A stretch of DNA of 64,000 nt from Nitrospinia bacterium (GTDB lineage Bacteria; Nitrospinota; Nitrospinia; Nitrospinales; JAJDAT01): positions 124,001 to 188,000 of the forward strand of contig JAJDAT010000015.1 in assembly GCA_029261715.1 (NCBI GenBank), given 5' to 3'. The notes beneath the pieces were generated by a model. It saw only the letters and a program-made list of their open reading frames with translations, ran no database searches and was not told the DNA's origin. Position 1 is the stretch's first letter; each line of letters starts with the position of its first letter. The translations under genes were made by a program, and so were the position numbers. Shown in pieces: positions 35,399 through 46,049 of the stretch.

Positions 35399-36529
35399 AT
35401 GAAAAATCTTCATAAAAAGCTATTACATAGCCTCATTTTAGTTTCAGTTTTTTTTGCTCATTTCCCCTTGGAGGTTTCAGCTCTCCAAATTGAAAAAAAG
35501 ACTATTGTTACCCCTCTCTTTCATATAGATAAAATTTATACATCCATGATGGGTCCGAGCTCCAGTCAAAAGTTTTCTTTGATAGAAAATGAACCTAGAC
35601 AACTTTTGTGGATAACAGGCTATAAATCGAGAGTTTTAGACGCCAACGATCCAAAAACAGAATTAAAAGATTTCATGTGTCATAGTAATCTAAATATAGA
35701 TATTAAAAATCATAGGACTCTGTTTGGATGGCGACAATATCCTAGCGAAAGATTTTTCACTCTATCCGAAGGCCGTGAAGCTATCAATTTCCCCAAAGGT
35801 TTTGGCATTCCAGTTTATTCAGACGAAATTTTCAAATTGGACTCGCAAGCTTTGAATCACAATATCGAAAATCCTAACGTCCGAGTAAAAATTGAAAACG
35901 TTATCTCTTTCGTGCGCAACAAAAGCTTGAAAACTCCTATGAAACCGCTAGTTATGAGCGCGGCAAACGGATTAGCTCTTTTAAAGGGGAAAGACGGCTA
36001 CTATGGCGTATTGAGCGGAGACCATTCAAAACATGGCGCTGGCTCAAGCAAGGGAGTAAACGCACATAACGCAAAAGTAAGGAAAGATATTTTTGGTCGG
36101 GAGTTTACAGGGCATTGGGAAGTTCCCCCAGGAAGGCATACCTACAAAACATTAGTCACTCGATGGATGAATTTGCCGTACGACACTAGCGCCCACTTTA
36201 TTTCGGCGCATGTTCACCCTTTTGCAGAATCCCTAGAATTGAAAGATCTAAAAACCGGAAATATTATTTTTAAAACCAAAATTGAAAATCAAAAAAATAA
36301 AATTGGATTGGCTCTAGTTCCTACCCTATCAAGCGAAGAAGGAAAACCTCTGTACAAAGACCGAGAATACGAACTCATTTCAGTTTATAACAATACTTCC
36401 AACAAACCCATTACGGTAATGGCAGTCATGTTTTTATATCTTTTTGATAAAGAATTCGATCAAACCAACTTAAATAACTCAACTTTAAACTGGTTTAAGA
36501 GCTTAATCCCCAGAATTCCAAAAATATAA
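35399..36529 (+). CDS. Secreted copper type II monooxygenase-like protein (PHM/DBM fold candidate)
   Basis: This 376-residue protein has a signal peptide (LILVSVFFAHFPLEVSA). Its order of motifs follows peptidylglycine hydroxylating monooxygenase. FMCHSNLNI with His95 stands where the CuH site begins, INFPKGFGIPVY matches the usual PKGxGF strand, and LNHN has His154. Then come HWEVPPGRHTY, and HVHPFAESLEL with His271/His273 as the CuM pair. Finally VMAVMFLYLF has Met344, 71 residues after the second His (about 70 in PHM). Only one His of the usual HH pair is present. If active, it would hydroxylate a substrate with O2 and a reductant in the periplasm. The assignment is from motif reading only. 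Confidence 0.55.
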   Translation: MKNLHKKLLHSLILVSVFFAHFPLEVSALQIEKKTIVTPLFHIDKIYTSMMGPSSSQKFSLIENEPRQLLWITGYKSRVLDANDPKTELKDFMCHSNLNIDIKNHRTLFGWRQYPSERFFTLSEGREAINFPKGFGIPVYSDEIFKLDSQALNHNIENPNVRVKIENVISFVRNKSLKTPMKPLVMSAANGLALLKGKDGYYGVLSGDHSKHGAGSSKGVNAHNAKVRKDIFGREFTGHWEVPPGRHTYKTLVTRWMNLPYDTSAHFISAHVHPFAESLELKDLKTGNIIFKTKIENQKNKIGLALVPTLSSEEGKPLYKDREYELISVYNNTSNKPITVMAVMFLYLFDKEFDQTNLNNSTLNWFKSLIPRIPKI

Positions 36530-36562
36530 GAGCCTACCTCTAGCCCTATTATCGTAAATCTT

Positions 36563-38743
36563 TTAGGGCTTATCGATTCCCATGTGTTTAAAAATCTGCC
36601 CCATCGCTCCCAGAAAATTACTGTTTTGCTCGGTCTTCATTTCTTTTTCGCTTTTTTCCTCGTCCCAAATATTGACCTGGATCATAGGAGGTTTCTCCAT
36701 TTGATTTTCTAAAGCTTTCCCAGAGTGGACCGGAGCATGGCATGTTTGATTCTGACATAAATAAACAGCTGCATTTCCATTCTCTGGCCGCTTTCCTTGA
36801 GCCATCGGAAAAACCTCATCGGTTTCCGTGCCTTCTGAATAAACCAAAATTTTATTGGGGATATAATCATGTTGAGCTTTCCGATACATCTCTTGAAAAG
36901 CGGGATCTTCTTTTGGACCAACAAAAACCATTTCTGTCGGCGAACAAAGCAATGTGTCTAAAGCCGCTAACAAACCGTTGCAGGAAGCAGGCTGTTCTTC
37001 GATCAATCCTTGAAACGCTTTGATAGTTTCTTCGCCCTTTTTTAAAATTGCATCATCTCCTGCCATTCGCCCTATTTTTATCAAGCAAAGAGCAGCGATA
37101 GCATTAGCGGAGAAGATCGCTTCATCTTGAGGATTTTTAGGTCGAATGGGTAGCGGATCGTTCAACTCTCCATAAATAAAAAACCCGCCCTCTTTAGCGT
37201 CCCAGAATTCATCTATCATCGTAAGAGCTAATTCCTTCGCTCTTAAAAACCATTTCAAATCAAAGTTGGCTTCATAAAGACTTAAATAACCTTCAATTAA
37301 ATAAGCATAATCTTCTAAAAAACCAGTTATTTTCGATTGACCATCTTTATAAATTCTTAATAGTTTCCCGTCAGAAACCATTTCAGACCAAATAAACTCC
37401 GAACACTTTACGGCAGAGTCTAAAAAACTTTCTTTACCTAGTACTGCATATCCTTTGGAAAAAGCAGTAATAGCTAATCCGTTCCAAGCGACTATTAATT
37501 TCTTATCTGTTCCGGGTTTTGGTCTTTCGGATCTTTTCTTCAATAAGGTTTCTTTCGCTTTGCTCAGAATATGACTCACTTCAAATATCGCAATACCCTC
37601 TTCTTCAGAAATTTTTTCCATCGAATCGGCATTTGTTAGAACATTAGTTTTTCCTTCAAAGTTGCCTGCAGAAGTAATTCCAAATGCCCTTGCAGCTACC
37701 TTGCCATGCTTTGGTCCCAATACCTCTAAAACTTCTTTAATGCTCCAAACATAGTATTTACCTTCAACTCCCTCTGTATCCGCATCTTGGCTGGCATAAA
37801 AATACCCCAAAGAGTCAGTCATCTCTTTTTGCATAAACTCTAAAGTTTCAGACGCAATGCCATGATACATACCCTGCTTCGTTGCCTGAAACGTATCCAA
37901 AAATAATTTCACTAAAAGAGCGTTATCGTAGAGCATCTTTTCAAAATGGGGAACCAACCACTCTCTATCAGTCGCATAGCGATGAAAACCGCCGGCTAAC
38001 TGATCGTAAATGCCCCCTTTGGACATTTGAGTTAAGCTCTTATCCAGCATCTCCATAGATCGCTGGTCGGCTGTTCTTTTCCAATTACGAAGTAAAACTT
38101 CATAGTTCATGGGCTCAGGAAACTTCATCCCCATTCCAAAACCACCATGAGCATCGTCAAAACGTTCGTCTAAAAAAACTGCCGACTGTTCAATTGGTTT
38201 CCAATCTAAGGAAGAAGTCGTGGTAGGAATCTCGCCTCGTTGCAACATCTTTTTGATAACAATATTAGATCTGGTCAAAACCTTCTCGTTTTCTTTTGCG
38301 TGCATTTCCAATGCTTCTTCCATTATTTGGACAAAACCCGGACGGTTATATTTTGCGACCGGCGGGTAATAAGTACCTCCCAAATACGCTTTCAAGCCTG
38401 GAGTCAAAAACAAACTAATCGGCCAACCGCCATGACCGGTCAAAGCGATCACTGATTTCATATAAACAGAGTCAACATCTGGCCTTTCTTCGCGATCCAC
38501 TTTTATATTTACAAATCCCTCGTTCATTACTTTGGCTATTTCAGGGTTTTCAAAACTCTCATGAGCCATTACATGACACCAATGACAAGCGGAATAACCT
38601 ATGCTTAAGAAAATAGGCTTATTTTCATTTTTAGCTTTTTCCAAAGCCTCTTGGCCCCAGGGATACCAATCCACCGGGTTATCTTTATGCTGCAATAAAT
38701 AGGGACTGGTCTCGTCCTTCATTCGATTGATGCCGTCTGTCAT
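36563..38743 (-). CDS. YyaL/DUF255 thioredoxin-domain protein (DsbH plus (alpha/alpha)6 barrel)
   Basis: This 726-residue protein has an N-terminal thioredoxin-like DUF255 domain ([39 protein letters not shown] with a Cxx[27 protein letters not shown]). A long six-hairpin glycosidase-like domain follows ([53 protein letters not shown]). It is the bacterial counterpart of human SPATA20; its biochemical role is unknown. The ATG at 38743 is chosen over a TTG five codons upstream because GGAGGAG lies six bases before it. It stands alone on the - strand. Confidence 0.92.
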   Translation of the reverse strand: MTDGINRMKDETSPYLLQHKDNPVDWYPWGQEALEKAKNENKPIFLSIGYSACHWCHVMAHESFENPEIAKVMNEGFVNIKVDREERPDVDSVYMKSVIALTGHGGWPISLFLTPGLKAYLGGTYYPPVAKYNRPGFVQIMEEALEMHAKENEKVLTRSNIVIKKMLQRGEIPTTTSSLDWKPIEQSAVFLDERFDDAHGGFGMGMKFPEPMNYEVLLRNWKRTADQRSMEMLDKSLTQMSKGGIYDQLAGGFHRYATDREWLVPHFEKMLYDNALLVKLFLDTFQATKQGMYHGIASETLEFMQKEMTDSLGYFYASQDADTEGVEGKYYVWSIKEVLEVLGPKHGKVAARAFGITSAGNFEGKTNVLTNADSMEKISEEEGIAIFEVSHILSKAKETLLKKRSERPKPGTDKKLIVAWNGLAITAFSKGYAVLGKESFLDSAVKCSEFIWSEMVSDGKLLRIYKDGQSKITGFLEDYAYLIEGYLSLYEANFDLKWFLRAKELALTMIDEFWDAKEGGFFIYGELNDPLPIRPKNPQDEAIFSANAIAALCLIKIGRMAGDDAILKKGEETIKAFQGLIEEQPASCNGLLAALDTLLCSPTEMVFVGPKEDPAFQEMYRKAQHDYIPNKILVYSEGTETDEVFPMAQGKRPENGNAAVYLCQNQTCHAPVHSGKALENQMEKPPMIQVNIWDEEKSEKEMKTEQNSNFLGAMGQIFKHMGIDKP

Positions 38744-38934
38744 CAAAAACTCCTCCAATATTAAAAACCAAGGGCTAAAGTTAAGGCTCTAAATTAAGTT
38801 ATAGAATTAAACAACTAATTGTAATTTGGATAATTCTCTATTAAAAGGAATTTAACGCCCAAAATTCAAGGTTTTTTTAAGGAAAACACAAAAGAAGCTA
38901 CAAATTAAACTAATATTTCGAAATTTAAATTTAA

Positions 38935-40461
38935 TTATTTTAGTTTAAATATAAACAAATTTTCCGGATCTGAATAAACTGCTTCAAAGTTCTCTGTAAG
39001 ATATTGCTTAAAGTTAGAATACTTTTGTAGGGTATGTGGCTCGCAATTAGCGTAATACTCCGCACCCTCCTCCATAAAGTCTTTCATCGCCTTAATATGA
39101 TCGGTCTCAAAAGATGTTGTATCAAAAAACAATTCGTAATGTTTTTTATACAGCTCTCTTTCCATATAAAATAACCACCCAATCCTCTGACTATAATAAA
39201 GAAGCCCCGTTTGTTCATTGTACGAAGTCAGTAATAAACCGTTTTGAGGAACTACTTTTTTTACAATATCTGCGCATTCGATGAGCCTATTTTGAGAGTC
39301 GTTGGTTTGCATATAAATTTGGGCGGTACTCACATTCACTAAAGAAATAGTAATTAACGCCGCAAAAATTCCAAAAAAAGGAACTCTTGGTAATTTTGCC
39401 GTTAAATGCGCAATGCCTGCGGCTAAGAGAGGAAGCAATGGGAGGTGGTAATAAAAATGGGTCGCAGTATGGACGTTAAAGAAAAAGTAATAAATGGCTA
39501 GAGAAAATAAAATTGGACCGAAAAAATATCTCTTTTCAGTATCTTTGAACAGTTTCACAAAAGATATTAGTAAAATAATCCCAACAATCCAATCGAGCCC
39601 ATCCGACCTACCAGTAAGAAATGAATACCGAAACTGCATCCAGATACTTGAATAGTAATTAAAGTTTTCTGTCGAAAAAAATAGTTCAGGTCTAAACCAG
39701 TTTCCTATTTGATAATTTGAAGTAATTTCGTTCGGGAATTTGGAGTGCACCCATCCTCCATAAACAGTCCATAAGAGCACTGGGATAAAACAAATCAACA
39801 AGAATGAAATTACCTTTGTTAACTTTATTTTTTTTGAGGAATGAAGTCGCCATAATAAAGCGATCAACGGAACAACAAGCAAGATTGCCATATGGGATTT
39901 TGTTAAACAAGCCAGCGATACCAAGAGAACCAAACGCCAACTGGAAAGCTCAAAATCCTTTTTCGAATAGCAGCTATCCAATTCTAGTAAAACCCAGAGA
40001 TACCAAAAAAGAGCAAACGTATCGGGCTGAAAACTCCTTGCGGTGATTATTCCTATAAACGTAAATAAATAAAAAATCACCCCCACAAAAACGGCTCTCG
40101 CAGGATAATGTCGTTTAAGCAAAAGCCACCATATTCCCGCGCCAAATATTCCAAAAACTGCGGAATAGAATTTACCGATGGGCTCAATCGGAAAACCTGT
40201 TAACTTTGACGACAACGCTGTAATCAAATTAAATAAAGGAAATTCTAAAACTACATAGACATTATCGGGACCGTATCGATCTACTCTGGGCAAGAATATA
40301 TTGAACGAATCTATTATTAAATTGCGCGAGATTTCAGCAGTCTGCGTTTGCCTGCTTTCCATTATCTCGACGATAGGTTGATTCAGGTTCTGTAAGCGCA
40401 CTGCAAAACCAATAATAAAAATACCAACTATAGCTACAGACCACGCTAATTGTTTTTTCAA
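38935..40461 (-). CDS. GT39/ArnT-like membrane glycosyltransferase
   Basis: This 508-residue polytopic protein has about ten membrane helices and begins with LAWSVAIVGIFIIGFAVRL. The first extracytoplasmic loop carries an acidic motif (EIMESRQTQTAEISRNLI), and SFQPDTFALFWYL follows, as in PMT/ArnT family GT-C enzymes that use lipid-linked sugars. The C-terminal tail is a soluble domain of about 120 residues. The acceptor (lipid A, protein or glycan) cannot be told from sequence. It is monocistronic, separated from mlaA by an interspersed-repeat-like element and a terminator. Confidence 0.8.
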   Translation of the reverse strand: MKKQLAWSVAIVGIFIIGFAVRLQNLNQPIVEIMESRQTQTAEISRNLIIDSFNIFLPRVDRYGPDNVYVVLEFPLFNLITALSSKLTGFPIEPIGKFYSAVFGIFGAGIWWLLLKRHYPARAVFVGVIFYLFTFIGIITARSFQPDTFALFWYLWVLLELDSCYSKKDFELSSWRLVLLVSLACLTKSHMAILLVVPLIALLWRLHSSKKIKLTKVISFLLICFIPVLLWTVYGGWVHSKFPNEITSNYQIGNWFRPELFFSTENFNYYSSIWMQFRYSFLTGRSDGLDWIVGIILLISFVKLFKDTEKRYFFGPILFSLAIYYFFFNVHTATHFYYHLPLLPLLAAGIAHLTAKLPRVPFFGIFAALITISLVNVSTAQIYMQTNDSQNRLIECADIVKKVVPQNGLLLTSYNEQTGLLYYSQRIGWLFYMERELYKKHYELFFDTTSFETDHIKAMKDFMEEGAEYYANCEPHTLQKYSNFKQYLTENFEAVYSDPENLFIFKLK

Positions 40462-40490
40462 GTTTGGAGTCCTAGGGAGTGAAATACGTT

Positions 40491-40543
40491 GAGGATCTGC
40501 CTAGATTCTTCGTCGCTTCGCTGAAGCTCCTCTAGAATGACAT
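40491..40543. repeat. Interspersed repeat-like palindromic element
   Basis: The sequence around CTAGATTCTTCG, then CTTCGCTGAAG, then CTCTAGAATGACATG has the wording of a class of intergenic repeats common in bacterial genomes (GATTCTTCGCT...AGAATGACA). Its partly inverted arms (CTTCG/CGAAG-like, CTAGA/TCTAG) could fold. Only one copy is in the window, so its repetitive nature is not shown here. Confidence 0.4.
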
Positions 40544-40666
40544 GAATTTGGAATTTCAATGTAGCTCAAGACTTTTTTATCAATCACTCTTTGAACCAAT
40601 TCCTGTATCAATTAACAACTATCTATTAGGAATCGTCCATTTTGCTTATTATACTTCCAAAAAAAA

Positions 40667-40698
40667 ATGGGTTTACGAGTAAAAACTCATAAACCCAT
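40667..40698 (-). terminator. Rho-independent terminator of mlaA
   Basis: A 14-bp inverted repeat (ATGGGTTTACGAGT / ACTCATAAACCCAT, one mismatch) with an AAAA loop is followed on the - strand by a run of T. It lies 70 bases beyond the end of the mlaA-like gene. Confidence 0.85.
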
Positions 40699-40768
40699 CT
40701 ATTGATTTTAAAGTTCAGCAAAAATCCACAAGCATTGCCAAGCGCTTGAACCTTAATTTTTTTTAAAT

Positions 40769-41845
40769 TTATTCTCTAATCAGTTTTTCTCGGTATTGAT
40801 GATTAAAGTCTCTTAGGCTGATGTAAGGATCAACCGCGTTCTCTTTAAGATCTTTATAGTCATCGACAATAAACGAAGTTGAATTAACTCTTTCTTCAGC
40901 TGTGATGCCGGCTCCCACTACAAATGAAGGAGAAAACCAAAACGCTGGGTTAAGCAAGGAATCAAAAACCTTTCCTACCAAGTTTCTTGGAGAAGACGGT
41001 CCAAAGAATGGCAATACTAAATATGGGCCAGAACCGACGTCATACGAACCTAATACTTGTTCCATATCTTCGTTTACGGGCTCTACTTCATAGTAATCAC
41101 CTGCCACATCAAATAATCCACCAATGCCTACCGTACTATTTAACACCAAACGCCCTATCACTCTTGCAGCCTTATCTAAATCTCCTTGCAATAAGCTACT
41201 TACAAAGTTCACTGGGCTGGCAGCGTTTGCAAAAACATTTTTTATTCCTAATCGAAACTGTTCCGGGACCCAGTCTCTATATACTGTGGCAACTGGCTCA
41301 ATCATATAATCGTACATACCATCATTCACGCCTTGCATGAATCGGTTATATCCCTCGTATGGATCTTTAATCTGAGGGTATTCTGGGTGTTCATCGGCAA
41401 AAGGCTCATCAGATGAATTAAATTCAGGCATTTCAAAACCTTCTGCGCTATCTGATTGAATATCTGTTGGGAATTCTTTCCGGATTTCAATATCGGCTTT
41501 AGGAGTGATTTGAGCTACTTCGGAAATTTTTTCGGCATCAGGTTTAACAGCGGCCTTATCGCTAACATCTTCACTCTTTGGAGCTACTTCTGGAGTCACT
41601 GTCGGAATCCTAGCAATATTTTGAACCAAATCTATTGCCGAAACCGCCACGGTTGACTCTGCCGAACTAGCCATCATAACCTTAGGGCTTGACTTCTCTA
41701 TCGTTATTGAAACATTCGCTATGTTCTGAACTAAATCAATTGCCGGTTCATTATCTCCCGGTTGTCCAAAAACAAATCCTGGGAAAAAACTTAGCCCCGA
41801 AACAAACGCTATTACCCCAAAAAGTCTACATTGCGAAAATTTCAC
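40769..41845 (-). CDS. mlaA: MlaA (VacJ) family outer-membrane lipid-asymmetry protein with N-terminal extension
   Basis: Residues of about 160-345 are a typical MlaA domain: DPYEGYNRFMQGVNDGMYDYMIEPVATVYRDWVPEQFR, GDLDKAARVIGRLVLNSTVGIGGLFD, GSYDVGSGPYLVLPFFGPSSPRNLVG. MlaA removes misplaced phospholipids from the outer leaflet of the outer membrane. The signal peptide (FGVIAFVSGLSFFPGFVFG) lacks the usual lipobox cysteine. An extension of about 130 residues contains the 9-residue phrase AIDLVQNIA twice (35-43 and 70-78) and is rich in Val, Ser and Lys. No mlaFEDCB genes lie nearby. Confidence 0.92.
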   Translation of the reverse strand: MKFSQCRLFGVIAFVSGLSFFPGFVFGQPGDNEPAIDLVQNIANVSITIEKSSPKVMMASSAESTVAVSAIDLVQNIARIPTVTPEVAPKSEDVSDKAAVKPDAEKISEVAQITPKADIEIRKEFPTDIQSDSAEGFEMPEFNSSDEPFADEHPEYPQIKDPYEGYNRFMQGVNDGMYDYMIEPVATVYRDWVPEQFRLGIKNVFANAASPVNFVSSLLQGDLDKAARVIGRLVLNSTVGIGGLFDVAGDYYEVEPVNEDMEQVLGSYDVGSGPYLVLPFFGPSSPRNLVGKVFDSLLNPAFWFSPSFVVGAGITAEERVNSTSFIVDDYKDLKENAVDPYISLRDFNHQYREKLIRE

Positions 41846-42076
41846 TTTATTACCCTCTTATTCTTAATAAGATAAAACCTTTAATTTATGAAATATAACA
41901 AATACTTAATGTTTTTTCACCAAATATTAAGGAAACCTTTGCTGCAACAATATTGCCCGTATATTTGACTGTCTTTGAATAAGTCGTAAAAAACAGCCAA
42001 ACATTTCAGCAATATATATATATTTTTATCTATAAAGCCTTACTTATCGGATAGATAGCAAAGATTAATTAGAAAA

Positions 42077-42820
42077 TTATGAGGTTGGTTCCGGCATAGC
42101 GTCTTTCAGCTTAGCTAGAGTTTTTTCAGGAATCTTAACGTTTCTTTCCCTTGCATTCGCCACTACCTTCCACGCGTCTTTATATTGGCTCAAAGAATAA
42201 TAGGCATCTACCATCACATCCATTGCAATCCCATTACTTGGGTTAACGCTTAAAGCTTGCTTAAGCCTTTCAACGGCATCTTTGCTGTGGCCTAGAGCTA
42301 ATAAAGCGGCGCCCCAATAAGCAAAAGCATTGCTATTTTCTGGATCTAACTTAATGACATGAAGATACTTTTGGACTGCCTCTTCATACTTATGCTCCAT
42401 ATATAGAGTAAGTCCCCAATAAAGGAATGTTTTGGGATTATATTTGTCAATTTTCGCTGATTTTTCAAATTTTTCAATTGCTTCAAAGAATTTTTTCGTC
42501 TTTACCAGCGAAATACCCCACCAAGTATAGGTGGAGGAATCTTTGGGATTACGGGCTATAACATCTTGAGCCATTTTTTGCGCTTCTTCATGCTTACCTA
42601 AAGCGATCAACTCTTTTATATCGTTAGAGGTTGTCTGAAAAGAATCTACTTTAAAATCTTTTACTTCTTGCTCCGTTTTTGCAAGTTGTTCTGCTTTAAT
42701 ACGAGCTTTTTCCATCCTCTTACGCTCGCTTTCAAAACCTCTTTGCATCGAAAAATATAAAAATCCTGCAAATATAAGAAAACAACAAAGAATCCAAACA
42801 ACTTTCACTCTTGTGGGCAT
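42077..42820 (-). CDS. Membrane-anchored TPR protein
   Basis: This 247-residue protein has one N-terminal membrane helix (VVWILCCFLIFAGFLYFSM), a charged coiled-coil stretch (ESERKRMEKARIKAEQLAKTEQEV) and four to five TPR units from about residue 70 (KHEEAQKMAQDVIARNPKDSSTYTWWG, KKFFEAIEKFEKSAKIDKYNPKTFLYWG, HKYEEAVQKYLHVIKLDPENSNAFAYWG, HSKDAVERLKQALSVNPSNG). The regular xYWG endings mark recent repeat expansion. It likely scaffolds other proteins at the membrane. The ATG at 42820 is preferred to a TTG two codons upstream. It lies downstream of the spermidine-synthase-like gene on the same strand. Confidence 0.85.
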   Translation of the reverse strand: MPTRVKVVWILCCFLIFAGFLYFSMQRGFESERKRMEKARIKAEQLAKTEQEVKDFKVDSFQTTSNDIKELIALGKHEEAQKMAQDVIARNPKDSSTYTWWGISLVKTKKFFEAIEKFEKSAKIDKYNPKTFLYWGLTLYMEHKYEEAVQKYLHVIKLDPENSNAFAYWGAALLALGHSKDAVERLKQALSVNPSNGIAMDVMVDAYYSLSQYKDAWKVVANARERNVKIPEKTLAKLKDAMPEPTS

Positions 42821-43025
42821 AAGCAAACCAACCTTATTATCTTTTAAGCTTTATAAAAGTATATAAACGCCACAACTTACCTTACAAAAAGAACGACTTA
42901 AGATAATTTGCGCTTTTAATTTTTTAGAAATTCCTTTAAGAACTGATTAAATCTAAAACGATATAAAAGACAAAGGTCTATTCGACCTTGGGGGACAGTC
43001 AGTATATATTGTTAGCTAACCGGGA

Positions 43026-46000
43026 TCAAAGTTTCTTTAATAATCTTTCCGCATTTTGAATCAATTTTTCGTTACCTTCGTCAGTTTCCAAATTAATGAA
43101 TTTCCTTAGATATTCTTGGGCTTTACCGCCATGGCGCTTCATATAATGAACTCCAAGGTAGTAATATGCCAGAGAATACTTTGTATCCAAGCTTAACGCT
43201 TTTTCAAAAGACTGTCTTGCCAGCTCCACTTCTTTCTGAAATGAATAGGCCAACCCCAAATAAAGAAACACTTCTGGATCTGTTGTACGCCAAGCTAAAA
43301 TATCCTTTAGGACTTTTTCCGCTGCGATGGCCTTACCGCCAGCTAAATAGGTTTTTACTAAATTAATAGAACTGAATAAATAATAAGGATTAATCTCAGA
43401 AGCATTTGAATAAGCTATTTCAGCTAGTTCACTTTCCCCCATAGCTGAATAAACATTACCCTGATTCAAAAATGTCATCAAGTGCTTAGGGTCTAAACTC
43501 AATATTTCCGAATAAAAAGAAAGTGCATAGTCATAGTTTCCTCGGTCAAATGCAGTTAACGCTTTTTCTAATAAATTATCTATTCTAGCTTTACGTTTGA
43601 TTTCAGCCATTTGGCTCTCAGATCGTTTCAGTCCTTTTATCTTTTCAATTATCTCTTCCCGACTATCACTTTCTAGATTTTCAAATTCTACTAAACCAGG
43701 ATCAATTTTAAAAAAAGGCGATATTTGCCGTACTAAAGTCCCTCTATCATCTTTGTATAAATACTTTGGAGCTTGGAACTCCAGGCTTAGGTCGTCATCC
43801 GTATGAATTGGGGCCTTTTTACTAAATTCCGATGTCGATTTCTTAGGCATAATCATTAGGCTCATTAAGTCGACAATGTTATAAATCCCAATACTTTCTA
43901 GATCTGCTTTAGCGACAGGGTCTTCAAACAACTTTAAAACTCTTTCATAAGAAATCCTATAAGGAGAGTTTGATCCGATTAATAAATAATCGTCTCCCAC
44001 AATAGATTCCCACATCGTTACGGTAGAAAAAGCCTGATTAAATGTTTTTACAATGGATTTAAAGTTACTTGGCGACATATTTGTGTGAACCCAAATACAA
44101 ACAACGCCACCTGGGTTGAGCCTATTTTTGCTCAACTCAAAAAACTCTTGGGTAAATAAGGCTCCAATTCCCGATATCCAAGGATTCGAAGGTTCTGAAA
44201 TAATTACATCGTATTTTTCTTCCGTTAAAGCTATATGGTTTCTTCCATCCTCTAAGATTAGTTTGAGTCGAGGATCTTCCATTGCAAAATGACTAAATGG
44301 CCCAAAAAAACTAGCTCCTTCTACAACTGTTTTAGAAATTTCTACTAGATCTATTTTCTTAAGGGGAAACCTCTCCACCGCTCCCGCTGTTATTCCACTA
44401 CCCATTCCTATGACTAAGGCCGATTCAGAATTGGGATGCAATAATAACGGAAGGTAACCGGACAACAACTGGGTTCGCATATCCAACGCTAGCGAGGCGT
44501 CGGTTTTCCCATTAACCCTTAAAAAAATATTTCCAGAAACCGATAACTCTGTCGTAACCGTCGCATGCATTCCTTCGCGATAAAACAAAATCTTATTACT
44601 TTTTTCCACCGCTTGGTCTAAATCTTTGATGCGATACGGCATGTAAGAACCGCTTGAAATTATGGCTTTATCCCATTTAGGAAAAACAGATCCAGCAAAA
44701 TAACACACTAATAAAACAGCAGGTAAAACATATGACTTAAAATTAAACGAGGCTTTCGATAAAAAGACTATCAACAAAATTCCCAATACAACATTTAGTA
44801 ACGCCGCAATAAAAATAGATTTTTCAAGTCCTAAGAAAGGGACAAGGAAAAATCCTCCTATAAACGATCCAATAATAGCTCCGATAGTATTTGAAGAATA
44901 AGCCGAGGCAACTGTTTTACCTACCTTGGTCAGTCCTCCCGAAACAGTTTTAATGACTACGGGGAATTGAGCGCCCATTAAAAATGTGGGTAAAAAAATG
45001 AACGAAAAAATTATCCCAAAATTAACTAATTGAACCGTTTCAAATTCAACTCCAAGCTTTTGGTATCCCCACCGGTTAATAAATGGCACCAAAGCAAATA
45101 AAGGCAATACAAACAGAGCAGACAATCCAATACCTATTTGGATACCGCCTAAGGCGAACTTTAAATCTTTTATACGAGCGCAAAACCGTGAATAAATCGC
45201 CGCCCCCAAAGCCAAGCCAAGAATAAATGCGGTAACAATTAAGCTGAATGCGTAAACGGAGGACCCTAATACAAGTGAAAATACTCGGTTCCAGGCCACT
45301 TGATAAATCATGGCCGAAACACCAGAAAAACTAAAAGCTAGTAGAATCCAAAATCGTTCCTTTTCCTGAATCGGGTCTAAACTCGGCGACGGGGTTTCTT
45401 TTTTCTCTTCAGCGCTTGTATTGCCGAAATTTCTAAAAAAAACTAAAACTAGAAGACCAATAACTATGTTTACTCCTGCAGCTAACCAAATGGACTTCTG
45501 CAAACCAAGAGCTGGCATTATTACAAAAGCGCTTCCTAGCGCCCCAGCGACCGCGCCAAAAGTATTAGTTGCATAGGCTAAACCTGCGTCTTGCCCTACT
45601 GTTGCGTCATTTCTGGAAAAAAACCTGCTTATAACGGGTAAAGTCGCTCCCATCAAAACAGTGGGAACAATCAATATGAAAGAGGAGACTAAAAAGCGGA
45701 AAAAACTCGCCTGGAGGTAACGTCCTTGATAATTAGCATAAATCCATTTAAGAATGGGTAGAGACCATTCGATAAGATAAGGAACTAAAATGCAAAATAG
45801 CCCAATCAAAATTTCTAGAACGCCATATATCCTAATGGGCTTCGGAAACTTGTCGGCAATCCTTCCTCCTAAAATACTACCTAGAGCCAATCCTCCCATA
45901 AAAGTCGTTAAAACTGCTGCTACAGAATAATGGGTATTGCCCATTACCATTGCAAACAACCGAGTCCATACGACTTCGTAAATAAGCCCCGTTATTCCCG

Positions 46001-46049
46001 AGAAAAAAAAGAATAGGAGAATCCAAATTCTGGAATGTCTATAGTTCAA
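43026..46049 (-). CDS. MFS-like membrane domain fused to spermidine-synthase-like and TPR domains
   Basis: This is a 1007-residue protein. Residues 1-450 hold 12 or more helices in two related MFS-like halves, each opening with SGxxGLIYEVVWTRLFA- or SGVSAMIYQVAWNRVFS-type wording. Residues of about 470-720 are a spermine/spermidine-synthase-like domain with the SAM motif ALVIGMGSGITAG, IDLVEIS, and DVIISEPSNPWISG. Residues of about 830-1007 are TPR units (GNYDYALSFYSEILSLDPKHLM...). This three-part fusion is known from environmental bacteria but not characterised; polyamine synthesis is doubtful. The start is a TTG with no ATG near it. Confidence 0.88.
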   Translation of the reverse strand: MNYRHSRIWILLFFFFSGITGLIYEVVWTRLFAMVMGNTHYSVAAVLTTFMGGLALGSILGGRIADKFPKPIRIYGVLEILIGLFCILVPYLIEWSLPILKWIYANYQGRYLQASFFRFLVSSFILIVPTVLMGATLPVISRFFSRNDATVGQDAGLAYATNTFGAVAGALGSAFVIMPALGLQKSIWLAAGVNIVIGLLVLVFFRNFGNTSAEEKKETPSPSLDPIQEKERFWILLAFSFSGVSAMIYQVAWNRVFSLVLGSSVYAFSLIVTAFILGLALGAAIYSRFCARIKDLKFALGGIQIGIGLSALFVLPLFALVPFINRWGYQKLGVEFETVQLVNFGIIFSFIFLPTFLMGAQFPVVIKTVSGGLTKVGKTVASAYSSNTIGAIIGSFIGGFFLVPFLGLEKSIFIAALLNVVLGILLIVFLSKASFNFKSYVLPAVLLVCYFAGSVFPKWDKAIISSGSYMPYRIKDLDQAVEKSNKILFYREGMHATVTTELSVSGNIFLRVNGKTDASLALDMRTQLLSGYLPLLLHPNSESALVIGMGSGITAGAVERFPLKKIDLVEISKTVVEGASFFGPFSHFAMEDPRLKLILEDGRNHIALTEEKYDVIISEPSNPWISGIGALFTQEFFELSKNRLNPGGVVCIWVHTNMSPSNFKSIVKTFNQAFSTVTMWESIVGDDYLLIGSNSPYRISYERVLKLFEDPVAKADLESIGIYNIVDLMSLMIMPKKSTSEFSKKAPIHTDDDLSLEFQAPKYLYKDDRGTLVRQISPFFKIDPGLVEFENLESDSREEIIEKIKGLKRSESQMAEIKRKARIDNLLEKALTAFDRGNYDYALSFYSEILSLDPKHLMTFLNQGNVYSAMGESELAEIAYSNASEINPYYLFSSINLVKTYLAGGKAIAAEKVLKDILAWRTTDPEVFLYLGLAYSFQKEVELARQSFEKALSLDTKYSLAYYYLGVHYMKRHGGKAQEYLRKFINLETDEGNEKLIQNAERLLKKL

